From NCBI GenBank assembly GCA_023212645.1, contig JALBYC010000004.1, positions 124,001-188,000 of the forward strand: a stretch of DNA of 64,000 bases, written 5' to 3'. The DNA comes from Farysia itapuensis (taxonomy: Eukaryota; Basidiomycota; Ustilaginomycetes; Ustilaginales; Ustilaginaceae). The notes beneath the pieces are model-generated. The model had not been told where the DNA came from. It did not search any database and worked only from the letters and a program-made list of their open reading frames with translations. Made by a program: the position numbers and the translations under genes. Positions 1-8,888 of the stretch are shown piece after piece (position 1 is the stretch's first letter; every line of letters starts with the position of its first letter).

Positions 1-962
1 TTTTCGCGACCGTTGCGTGGATCTGTATAGCCATGTCTCATGGCTGCTTCTCTCTCCTGTGCTCTTGACACCTGCTCGGAAGCATGGCGAATGAGGCCGT
101 TCATGATCTCGCTATAGGTGCGACTGTCTGGCTCCACGGGCGTCTCGTTCGTGTCTGGCTGAGCATGCATCTCGTTCCAGAGCAAGCTCATGGGCCCAAC
201 ATGACCGCCGAGTGCTAAGCGCGAAAACACATGATTGTAGTCGACCAATGTTGGCGCAGGCTCTGGCCTATAGTCAAGGTCGGCTGAAGCGGAATTGTGG
301 ACGGACAAAGGGTCGTTGGTATAGCGCTTCATGTCACGAAGAATGGTCTCTACCCTACGCATGTAGTCGCGGGCTGCCTTTCTACTCCGTATAAACTCTG
401 TAGGACTTTTCGAGCCGGACGAAGACACAGCAAGGACCTTTTCTGACGTACTACCGTCTGTCATAGCTGTTCTGAGTCGTGTGGAAGACTTTCGGAATTC
501 TTGGTCAGCAGATCTAGCTTTCCTAGTGTGTTCCAGGTGAGGATCAATGGCGCGCAGTACCAGTCCGAACTGAGTTCCCTTCAACTGCAGCAATAAGGCG
601 TCGGCTTGCAACGACTCTTTGATGTCCATGTAGGCGTTCCAAACCCGATCTGGCGACGTTGGACCGTGCTTGCCGTACAGCTCATCGACAAGAACCTGGA
701 GCAATCGCGGTCTACTTTTGGTGGCTCCACGCGGCAACTTCTTTTTTCCGTCGTCCCTTGCGAGACTTCGTGGTTGATGGGACGAGGACGTAGAGCCGTG
801 GTCTGGGCCTGTAGCGGTGGTTGATGCATGGGCGCAATTGATCCTGCTGCCTATACGGATAGGTGGTGACTGATTGAAAGGACCGGGGACCGGGACCACA
901 AGCTGACGAGACCCACGCCATACGGACGTGGCTTGCCGCCGGCCATACGAGCGCAAGATCAT
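1..962 (-). CDS. PPR-like mitochondrial RNA-binding protein (3' part outside window)
   Basis: An open frame runs without a stop from an ATG at 962-960 to the left edge, giving about 320 residues; the C-terminus lies outside the window. An in-frame TAG sits just upstream of this ATG, which fixes the start. The N-terminus (MILRSYGRRQATSVWRGSRQ) is rich in Arg, Ser and Gln with no acidic residue, as in mitochondrial targeting peptides. Further on, helical pairs such as DRVWNAYMDIKES followed by LLLQLKGTQFGLVLRAI, and later DYNHVFSRLALGGHVG with LWNEM and SRTYSEIMNGLIRHA, have the spacing of pentatricopeptide repeats. The likely role is mitochondrial RNA processing or translation; the target cannot be told. 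The PPR call is by pattern only. It shares a 629 bp divergent promoter region with the CCCH gene. Confidence 0.65.
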   Translation of the reverse strand, partial: MILRSYGRRQATSVWRGSRQLVVPVPGPFNQSPPIRIGSRINCAHASTTATGPDHGSTSSSHQPRSLARDDGKKKLPRGATKSRPRLLQVLVDELYGKHGPTSPDRVWNAYMDIKESLQADALLLQLKGTQFGLVLRAIDPHLEHTRKARSADQEFRKSSTRLRTAMTDGSTSEKVLAVSSSGSKSPTEFIRSRKAARDYMRRVETILRDMKRYTNDPLSVHNSASADLDYRPEPAPTLVDYNHVFSRLALGGHVGPMSLLWNEMHAQPDTNETPVEPDSRTYSEIMNGLIRHASEQVSRAQEREAAMRHGYTDPRNGRE

Positions 963-1591
963 GCTGCGCTACAAGGCTGGGCAAGCCTGTATATGATTCG
1001 TTTGGGAAGTCTCGAGAAGAACCTGAAATTCAGGTAGGAGAAGGCTTGTCCGTCACGTGAGCATGCACTCTGTTAGACCACAGATGCTCTATACATCCGT
1101 TGATCCGTTTTCCGTAGTATCCGAAGATATTTGTATCCTCGTGGGACGCAGGGTAATTTGACTTGTATTTGGCGTGCTTTAAGCTTTCTTTTTTTTGTTT
1201 TTTGGAGATTTCTTCCAGCCCAGCTGCAAGAAGGGAAGAAGAAGAAAAAATATTTTTTTGGGCAGAGAGAAGGACGGAATCGTGTGAAGCCAGTCAGCTG
1301 CCGAAGCAGCAAGCAGAGAGTGACAAGCCAAAGCCTGGCAGAGGACCGCCTCCTGTCAGGATCTGCTCGTGACCTTCTTGGCCCCCCTTTCATTCTCCAT
1401 ACATCTCCGCTTCACCCTTGCTCAACGTTTCCGGTCCTCTCGTCCTTGCTCTCTGCGTCACAGCGTTGCGTGCTCTCTAGTCGACTTTCTTTGGCTCTCT
1501 CGCTTCTCTACTGCGGTCATTACAGCAAGGCGAGGTCAATCTTTCTCTGTCAGAAACGTTTTGACAGGAAACATTTGTCATTCTTCCTCTA
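963..1591. promoter_or_regulatory. Divergent intergenic region between PPR-like and CCCH genes
   Basis: This region separates two divergent starts. It holds GTCACGTG at 1052-1059 (an E-box/Cbf1-type octamer), an A/T-rich block around 1185-1260, and a pyrimidine-rich leader at about 1370-1590 just before the CCCH start. Short ORFs here show no protein-like pattern. Confidence 0.5.
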
Positions 1592-3937
1592 ATGACTGGC
1601 ACTCTCGCGCAAGCTTGCCTTGATGGCAACCTTGAACTAGTCAGCCAGATTCTTGAGTCGAGCAACAAGGACATCGACACCCGAGACGAGTCTGGCTTCA
1701 CCCCTCTTCAGCATGCGGTCAAGGGCAACCATGTCGAGATCGCTGCCCGTCTGCTGGCCAAAGGAGCCTCAGCGGTCCAAGTAGCCGAAGAGGACCTGGC
1801 CAAGGACAATCCGGAACTCTCGCAGCTCATCTCCAACACCCTCAAGCACACACAATCTGCTGTGTTCCAGGCTGCCCCCGTCATTGATTCGCACGGCGGC
1901 AAGCAGATGCCTGATGGCTCAGTCAGCTATGTTCAGCCACCTGTAGCTCAGCAGTCTGCAGAGCACGCCGTGCAACAGCAACAGCACTCTTACGGCTTTC
2001 CACCCCAGAGCAACTTCTTCGATCCTACTCAAAACGACCCTCAGCAGCAAAGCAATGCCGCCAAGGATCCCGCTGCAGGCACTCTTCCACCCCCAGAAGT
2101 CGCTCGTTTGATTCCCTGCCGCTTCTTCCCCAACTGTCGATATGGCGACAAGTGTCTTTTTGCTCATCCTACGCCTCTCTCCAATGGTTCTCCCAGTCAA
2201 GCTTCGGTCTCACCCGGACAGGCTCCCATGTATTACCAAGCTCCTGCCTACAGCTACCCTGCCTACGGCCCGCCTCAACATTTCTACTCCATGGCTCCCC
2301 CTATGCCGATTCAGTACTCTCACTCGGGCGTGCCCATGCCTATCCACATGCCACCCCCTCCTCAGCACATGCCTTCGTCCGAGTCTAGCTCAGACGCCTA
2401 TGCTTCACCCTTTGCTGCTCACCCGCAGTCTCATTACATGCCAAACGGTTCTCACTACGATCAGAGTTCAGATATGCCTTCGGCCCCTGTCGAAACCGAC
2501 GAAAGCGAGCCTCAGGGTGACCTTCAGGCTAACGAGACAGACGCCGATCAGAAGGAAGCGAGTGCAGACAAAGTCGCTCCTGCGCAACAGCAATTCAGCA
2601 GCACCAACCAACAGCAGCAGCAGCAACAACATCAATCACAACAGCATTACCAGCAGCAACAGCAGCTGCAGCCCACCTCTTTCAGCGCATTCATGACGCA
2701 TCACGCTGTTCCCTTCCAGCCTGGCCAGCTGCCCTTCGCTGGCGCACCTATGGGCATGGATGGAGCAATTCTGTCCAGCTCGCAAGCATTCCCTCGTTCC
2801 AACAAAGGTCCTCGCCGGGGCGGTCCCTCTCTCGGAAGCACCGGCAACCGAAACGACACTAACGGCAGCAACAGCAAGCGATCGACGGAGCGACCCGCCT
2901 GCCTCTTCTTTGCGCGCTCCGCCTGCAAACACGGCGAAGAGTGCCGATTCCCCCACATCCTGCCAGACGGCACCGATGCTCGTGGTCCCAACGCCGGTCG
3001 ATCCAGCTCCATCGAAGCTTCTCGAAGCATTAACCGGGCTCTGGCCGCAAAGAACGCCCGAAACGCTGCCAACGCCAACGGCAATGGTCATCACGAGCAA
3101 TCGCAGAACGTGATTCCTTCCACATCCCAGGCTTCCGCCCACACTACTGTGGAATCTGTGAGCGAGACCGAGTCGAAGCCTGCGTCGACCATTACGGCGA
3201 CGAGTACCGAGGACTCGCCCGAAAAAGACGGTGAAGCTGTCTCTGCACCTGCGCCGGAAGTCTCTACTGCCAGCGAATCAGACGTCGTCAATGCCGGTGC
3301 TCAAGCAGAGTTGGCTGAGTCGGCGTCAGGTGCCCCACGAGCCTCGGCGCTCGAGGAAACCAAGACGACCGCTACTGCCAGCCAGACGTCCGAACGCACA
3401 CCTGCACCGATCCCTTCAAAGCCCATCTTAAACGGGCAGACATCGTCGTCGCACGCCAATGGCAATGGCAAGCCTCACCCTGGCAACAAAGCGCAGTCGA
3501 ACGGTGCTGCCAAGGGACAGGCCCAGAATGGCGCACGTGGTACAGCCAACGGCCGTTCCAACGCGGCCAACACCAACCGCGTTAACGGCAACAGCAACGG
3601 CTTCCAGCTTCCTAGGAAGCTCAACTCGCAGCGTCTGCCCCACCCAGATGACTTCCCCGCTCTGTCCAACGGAGGTGCTGCCGCTGCCCCTGTCGCTAAC
3701 GGTGCACCCAAAGTCAACTTCTCGGCTATCCTGTCTGCGCCAGCTCCGCCCAAAAAGCAGGCCGACACTAAGGAGAGCGCTGACAAGTCGCACGAGGGCA
3801 AGTCCAACGGTGACAACGGCGCAGTCACCGCTGACGGAGACGCCAAAGACTCACCCAAGCAGGCCGCACCCGCAGCCGCTACTCCTGCTCCTGTCCCTGA
3901 CTTTGCCTCGGTCGTCTCCAAGCCAGTCGCCGTCTAA
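1592..3937 (+). CDS. Ankyrin-repeat and CCCH zinc-finger RNA-binding protein
   Basis: Intronless, 781 residues. Residues about 5-65 form ankyrin-type helices (SGFTPLQHAVKGNHVEIAARLL). Two CCCH fingers follow: one near 176-192 with spacing C-x5-C-x5-C-x3-H (CRFFPNCRYGDKCLFAH), and one near 436-454 with C-x7-C-x5-C-x3-H (CLFFARSACKHGEECRFPH). Between them lie Pro/Tyr-rich and polyglutamine stretches (about 335-365). The last 110 residues carry three short hydrophobic motifs in otherwise disordered sequence: DDFPALS, VNFSAIL and PDFASVV. Ankyrin plus CCCH suggests a cytoplasmic mRNA-binding regulator; the terminal motifs look like short linear docking sites. Target RNAs are unknown. The gene converges on TERT. 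Confidence 0.85.
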   Translation: MTGTLAQACLDGNLELVSQILESSNKDIDTRDESGFTPLQHAVKGNHVEIAARLLAKGASAVQVAEEDLAKDNPELSQLISNTLKHTQSAVFQAAPVIDSHGGKQMPDGSVSYVQPPVAQQSAEHAVQQQQHSYGFPPQSNFFDPTQNDPQQQSNAAKDPAAGTLPPPEVARLIPCRFFPNCRYGDKCLFAHPTPLSNGSPSQASVSPGQAPMYYQAPAYSYPAYGPPQHFYSMAPPMPIQYSHSGVPMPIHMPPPPQHMPSSESSSDAYASPFAAHPQSHYMPNGSHYDQSSDMPSAPVETDESEPQGDLQANETDADQKEASADKVAPAQQQFSSTNQQQQQQQHQSQQHYQQQQQLQPTSFSAFMTHHAVPFQPGQLPFAGAPMGMDGAILSSSQAFPRSNKGPRRGGPSLGSTGNRNDTNGSNSKRSTERPACLFFARSACKHGEECRFPHILPDGTDARGPNAGRSSSIEASRSINRALAAKNARNAANANGNGHHEQSQNVIPSTSQASAHTTVESVSETESKPASTITATSTEDSPEKDGEAVSAPAPEVSTASESDVVNAGAQAELAESASGAPRASALEETKTTATASQTSERTPAPIPSKPILNGQTSSSHANGNGKPHPGNKAQSNGAAKGQAQNGARGTANGRSNAANTNRVNGNSNGFQLPRKLNSQRLPHPDDFPALSNGGAAAAPVANGAPKVNFSAILSAPAPPKKQADTKESADKSHEGKSNGDNGAVTADGDAKDSPKQAAPAAATPAPVPDFASVVSKPVAV

Positions 3938-4567
3938 GTTACAGCCAAAACTCTCTCTCTTTAACATTCACCTCGCAGCTTCAAGCTGACGCCTCCTCCT
4001 TGCATCACCCTGGCCTTTTCTTCTGACTCTGGTTTTCGGTACACCAAATATATATTTTTCCACCACCACAAAAAGGCCCCTCTCTTTCGCCTGCCCGCCT
4101 GGCGCAGACCTACAGGGGCCACACGCCGGCACTTTGCCTTCCCTTTCCACATACAAAAAAAAAAGTTAAAAGTCTCGACACAAAAAAGAACATCTCTCAC
4201 TCATATAGCATGGCGTTGCCCCCCCCACTGACGGCCCCGATGTACTTCACCACTACCTCGACTCAGCATTTCACCCGACAAATTTTTCTGCCTCGTATTC
4301 CGCGCGGGTGTCTTTCACTTGTCCCTCTCCCACCGCCCTGCGTATGCTGGGCTGTGGCTTGTACTAGTGCCTTTTTTCTCTCTCTGTCTCTTCTCACATC
4401 TCCAACACACATGCCCGTCATCCGCTCTTCGCTCTCCCATCTTCTCGACACACAGACACACACACCTACATACACTGCTTTCGGTATCCTTTTCTTTCTT
4501 CAATGACATGATTGCATTGGTGCCAAGTTTCGTCTGTAGTTGTGTGGCTGAATTTGTGGCTGCTTTT
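3938..4567. other. Convergent 3' region between CCCH gene and TERT
   Basis: About 630 bp between two stop codons. It is pyrimidine-rich, with short A-runs near 4070 and 4150-4185 and a CA-rich simple tract near 4450-4475. I see no gene; it probably contains both 3' UTRs. Confidence 0.5.
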
Positions 4568-7500
4568 TTAGAAGTCGAGAATGTCGCGGGCTGTTGTGAG
4601 GGCAGTTTGGGCGTAGGGAAGCATGCGTCTGCGGGCGTGGGATGGCTTGTAGACCATAGATTCCAGCAGTGTGACCAGTTGGGCACGGGTGGGGCGGAGG
4701 ATTGCACTGCGACGGCGTGCGTCTGCTTCGCGCTTCGCAGCACCTGCGCGCCCGTGTGGATTGACGACAGCCAGAAAAGCCGCATAGCCTAGCCAGTGGA
4801 CGTACGGCGCCTGGACCGCACAGCTGACATGCCAAGCATGCGCGCGCTTCTCCCTGCGCCGTCGTGGCATCCCGCCAAGTGCGCTGCTCGCCCGGATCTG
4901 CGCCTTTTCAGCCTTCACTTTCGCCCGAGCCAGCGTCGCTCGTGTCGCAATGTACCGACTCGTGAAGCGAACCAATTTCTGCACAGCTTTAAAGATGTAC
5001 TCTGCCTCAAACACGATCTTGAACTTGCGCAGCTCGCCCAAATACGCAACCAACTTGAGCGCTGAAACCACAAAGCCGGTAAAGATGCTCCGGTACGCCC
5101 TGGCTTCACCATTCAGTGCCGTGTCGGTGAACAGAACGTGGCAGCGCGCCTTGATCGACTGCAGCAATTTGTCCACCATAGTCTGTCCAGGACGATTGGC
5201 GGTTTCCACGGTCAGCGTGTCCCGCATGTCGACGTCTTTGTACCGCATCAGGTCGGTTTCGACCCCAAGGTCTTTTGTGTTGATCGTCATGCCGCACCAT
5301 GGAAAAGCGGTGCCAGAAATCCGCGCAACGAGCGGATTCTCGGTCGCTTTCGCCTTTCTGTTGACCAGATCGAAATTGACCAGTGTCTTGTCGGACGAAA
5401 TGAAGCAGCCGTACGTTGGATGACCCGTGTGCATGACGGTGTAGAACTTCTTGGCCTGCGACTTGCTCGTCGTGACGTACAGGAAGTCATCCGTATACCG
5501 CAGCAGCAAACCTTTTTTGTCGGAATTGCGCAAGAAAGCCATCTCGGGCGAGTGTGCCTCCATATCCGCGTAGAAAAAGTTGCACAGCAGCGTCGACAAG
5601 GAGGATCCCTGCGGAATACCGACTTTCTGGCGATAGTAGTCCCTGCCGATTTTGATGAGATTGGCAGTGATATGGTCGCGAAGCAGTGCGAGCACGAACG
5701 ACGTGTCCTCGTACGTGTACGCCACATTGTCGACAAAGACGATATCGTGCAACGCGGTGGCGAGCGTGGACGCCAGATCGCAGAAATCGAGGTGCATCGA
5801 GTCGGGCTGAGCTAGACTGGCAAATTTGCGCTTGATCGAGGGACGAAGTGTCGTAGTGTCGTCGCTACTTTTGTTCGCATTGGCAGGCTTACCAGCCATG
5901 ACTTTGGCGTACCTGTGGATTCGATAGCCATCGTAGCTGTGACCTTGATGAGACAAGATATGCTCGAGAATCTCGAGCAATTTGCCTTGATCAATGGAGT
6001 CGAAAGCGCATCGTACGTCCACTTTGACAAAGAACAGCGGTTTGCTCGGCTTGCCCACCGATTCGAGATTGACCTGCTGCTTGAACCGCTTCAGGTGGCG
6101 ATAAATGTCGTTCTGTCCAAAGACAGCCGAGGAGAGCATTCCCTCATCGTTCGCTGCTTTGCTTTGAGCAACCAAACGGTTCTTCTCATACGTGAGAATG
6201 TGGAAGGTGGATTGCAAAATTTGGTTGATGGAACGACCCAGCTTGGCAGGTTTTGCTTTGCCTAGTCGCTCGGCCAGAGCTGTGGACATCGCTAGAGGCT
6301 TTACGACTGCCTTGCCGCGCTTGGACAGATTGCCCATTCCTTCTACATCCGCTTGCAAGGGATGGAACTGTTTTGCGGATCGTCGACGCAAGTTGACGAT
6401 AGGACGAACACCTGTCTCCTTCGGCAGAAGACGCACATGGGAGTAGCCGAGTTTCCGGGTGCCCATAATGTTTACGGCATTAGCGCGCGATATTGGCTCA
6501 AAGATGGAATGTCGGAGGTGAAGAAGTACCGGTTTGGAGATGGCTGCCCAGTCGTCTTGACGAAAGTACAGAGTGCGGTTTCGGTACGCTGCTGACTCGG
6601 TTACGTAGAAGCAGGTGCGAATGAGTGGGATGACGAGCGAATCCATGATCCAGTACAGCAGCTCGAGCACGAGCTCTCGTCGTTTGTTGCTCTCATTCGG
6701 GGGCGGACGCTGAAGGATGTCCGCCTTTGGCAGATTCCATTCGACGTCGGAAAGGCGGAAGGACTGGAAGATCTGATGCAGCGTGAACGTCTCGAATCGG
6801 CGTAGGCGTACAAATCGGCCTACCCAGTTGAGCACATGACGCTGGTTATATGCAGAACCAAACACTTCCATGGGCAACAAGGATTTGATGACCGTAGTGA
6901 CAAAGTACACGACTTGGCCGACCGAGCCTACAGCATAGTTGGTGTATCTTGGTTTTGCGCCGGTCTGGAGTCCAGGTGCGTCATGTAGCTCACCATTTGG
7001 CGAGATGTTGGCCTGGTCAGCATCCGTGTTCAAGGTCTGAGCTTCTGCCATATCCTGTACAATCTTGACTTTGTCCTCGTTGGTCAGCTTACGCTTGGGC
7101 AGCGTCGAAGGACAGCACCGATTGAGGATGACACGATAATTGAGGCGGTCGTGCCTGTTGATGATCTTGCTCAGGATGGGAAGTATTAGCTTGAGCCTTT
7201 TGGGTGTTGATCGTGGCCCTCGCTCTTTGATTTCTGTCTCTCTGACCGTGTAGTCCTTGAATGGCTGCGTAGTGGTCTGATAGTCGCGCAAGCCAGTAAA
7301 GACGTTGTGCATGTTGTATTGACGCGGAAAGACATATTTTGCCAGATGCCTGATGCGACGGGCGGCAAATGTCTGGTCGGGCCTCTTCTCCTTGACCTCT
7401 GTGGGCTTGGCCTTCTTGGAGTGCGTGCGAGATTGAATTCTGTGCTGCTTGGTGGTTGTAATTTTGCCTCGTTTCAGCTTCAGCTTGGCTCCAGCCGTGG

Positions 7501-8719
7501 AGAGACTCTTGTTGAGTTCCTTCTCGGACCTGGATCTGTTGAGAACGTGCACGGCGGGTAATCCAATGTCAATGGCGCCTTTCTCGTTTCGTGAAGCGCG
7601 AGCGTAAAAGATACGGCTGCGAACGATGGAGATCTGAGATAGCTTGCGTTCCGGTCCTCTCATTTCTACTTTGGCTGCTACTTTCAAGCCGCTGGAAGAC
7701 ACAGCTTCAGACCTTGTGCTTCGGATAGAATCAACCCTGTTGAATCCCCGATTGGTAGGAAGCCGAAGTAATTGCCGTGACATAAGCTCATCCTGTAGTA
7801 CGCGCTTGGTGGCTGGTTGTATCTGACGGTCAGAAGTCTTTTTGCGCTTACGCTTTGCTTTGCGTTCAACGCTGACCACGGTGTTTTGTGATGACGAGGC
7901 TTGGGGCGAGGGATCATCTTTCTGAACTTCGCTTAAGGACCGACCGGTAAGCTGGATGTAGCAACAACCATTAGCTTCTTTGCTGCTGATAGGAACAAAG
8001 ATGGAAGTGTTGGCCAACAACCAGGTGAACCGATGTGGACCGACGCGCGAAAAGAGCCAGAGATACTGCTTCTCCATGACTAATTTGGTGACCATCGAGT
8101 TGGGGAATCGGTTGACGAGACCGACTTTGCCGTTATGTGTGACCTTGAAGCCATTGTGGCCCTCTTCAGGCCGCGCATAGCCTTTGACAAGGACGTTCTT
8201 TTGGCTTTCCCAAAAAGTGCGAGCACGTGAGGCTATAGAGACCTGAGCACTGAGCAAAGCTTCGCGTATCGAGATATGCTGGTCGTCCTCATCGAATGCA
8301 GGCGGTAGAGTTGGAGCATGGTCCGGGGCTACGAGGGTTGCTTGCAGACTTCTGAGTTCGTCCGGTGACAAGCTTACTTCACCTTCCTGACCATCGGCGG
8401 ATTGAGTGACATCAATGTCAAAGGTCTGGCGAATGAACTGGAAGAGTGGCACGACCTGTGGGTAGAATTGGTATATGATCGAGCTCTGTTCCTTGACCGC
8501 TTGCGCCTGCTTCTTTGCGTATTTCTGCAGCCTTGAAGGACCCTTCGGTCTCGTCCTGACAGTTGTTGTTGCTTTGCTTTGTCCAGCCATGCTGAACGCA
8601 ATGGATGTGTGGCGCAAGTGCACGCGAGAACAACACTGTTGGCAATAATCACTCAAAGACGCGTGTGGCGTAGAGTAGCTCGAATTCAATTTCGCGACTG
8701 AAATTGCTGCACCCGACAT
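4568..8719 (-). CDS. TERT: Telomerase reverse transcriptase
   Basis: Intronless, up to 1383 residues. It is the catalytic subunit that copies the telomerase RNA template onto chromosome ends. A TEN-like region lies near 150-260 (NVLVKGYAR; LLANTSIFVPISS). The RNA-binding domain is near 455-730, with FPRQYNMHNVFT, the QFP-like block around 600-660, and the T motif (CFYVTESAAYRNRTLYFRQDDW region). RT motifs follow in order: 1/2 near 761-780, A near 897-909 (KVDVRCAFDSI, catalytic Asp about 901), B' near 1030-1050 (VGIPQGSSLS), C (YTDD at about 1075-1078), D, and E near 1139-1148 (FPWCGMTINT). About 120 residues separate motifs A and B', as expected for the telomerase IFD insertion. A second ATG at 8590 (MAGQSKA) is an equally good start because the first 43 residues look unstructured. 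Confidence 0.95.
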   Translation of the reverse strand: MSGAAISVAKLNSSYSTPHASLSDYCQQCCSRVHLRHTSIAFSMAGQSKATTTVRTRPKGPSRLQKYAKKQAQAVKEQSSIIYQFYPQVVPLFQFIRQTFDIDVTQSADGQEGEVSLSPDELRSLQATLVAPDHAPTLPPAFDEDDQHISIREALLSAQVSIASRARTFWESQKNVLVKGYARPEEGHNGFKVTHNGKVGLVNRFPNSMVTKLVMEKQYLWLFSRVGPHRFTWLLANTSIFVPISSKEANGCCYIQLTGRSLSEVQKDDPSPQASSSQNTVVSVERKAKRKRKKTSDRQIQPATKRVLQDELMSRQLLRLPTNRGFNRVDSIRSTRSEAVSSSGLKVAAKVEMRGPERKLSQISIVRSRIFYARASRNEKGAIDIGLPAVHVLNRSRSEKELNKSLSTAGAKLKLKRGKITTTKQHRIQSRTHSKKAKPTEVKEKRPDQTFAARRIRHLAKYVFPRQYNMHNVFTGLRDYQTTTQPFKDYTVRETEIKERGPRSTPKRLKLILPILSKIINRHDRLNYRVILNRCCPSTLPKRKLTNEDKVKIVQDMAEAQTLNTDADQANISPNGELHDAPGLQTGAKPRYTNYAVGSVGQVVYFVTTVIKSLLPMEVFGSAYNQRHVLNWVGRFVRLRRFETFTLHQIFQSFRLSDVEWNLPKADILQRPPPNESNKRRELVLELLYWIMDSLVIPLIRTCFYVTESAAYRNRTLYFRQDDWAAISKPVLLHLRHSIFEPISRANAVNIMGTRKLGYSHVRLLPKETGVRPIVNLRRRSAKQFHPLQADVEGMGNLSKRGKAVVKPLAMSTALAERLGKAKPAKLGRSINQILQSTFHILTYEKNRLVAQSKAANDEGMLSSAVFGQNDIYRHLKRFKQQVNLESVGKPSKPLFFVKVDVRCAFDSIDQGKLLEILEHILSHQGHSYDGYRIHRYAKVMAGKPANANKSSDDTTTLRPSIKRKFASLAQPDSMHLDFCDLASTLATALHDIVFVDNVAYTYEDTSFVLALLRDHITANLIKIGRDYYRQKVGIPQGSSLSTLLCNFFYADMEAHSPEMAFLRNSDKKGLLLRYTDDFLYVTTSKSQAKKFYTVMHTGHPTYGCFISSDKTLVNFDLVNRKAKATENPLVARISGTAFPWCGMTINTKDLGVETDLMRYKDVDMRDTLTVETANRPGQTMVDKLLQSIKARCHVLFTDTALNGEARAYRSIFTGFVVSALKLVAYLGELRKFKIVFEAEYIFKAVQKLVRFTSRYIATRATLARAKVKAEKAQIRASSALGGMPRRRREKRAHAWHVSCAVQAPYVHWLGYAAFLAVVNPHGRAGAAKREADARRRSAILRPTRAQLVTLLESMVYKPSHARRRMLPYAQTALTTARDILDF

Positions 8720-8888
8720 GTACAGGCCACGACACTCGGATTGGGCAGGAAGTCACCCCAACACGCCTTCAAACAGAGCATGCAGATGTCTATTTGTCTA
8801 TATATTAGCCGATTGTGGCAATGTGGCTCTTGCTGTGAGGGATGCGAAAGAAACGACTGTAGTGTGCCTTGCTACATCTCTGAGACGC

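Noticed and set aside
1131..1592. Plus-strand ORF of 153 codons before the CCCH gene
   Set aside because: It is translation of pyrimidine- and A-rich leader sequence with no recognisable protein pattern and ends at the CCCH start.
2636..3142. Long antisense ORFs within the CCCH gene and similar shadows in other large genes
   Set aside because: They follow from the codon bias of the opposite strand and show no independent protein features.
4568..8719. Reading the reverse transcriptase gene as a retroelement
   Set aside because: The telomerase-specific TEN, RNA-binding and T motifs are present, and there is no endonuclease, integrase, Gag or flanking repeat.
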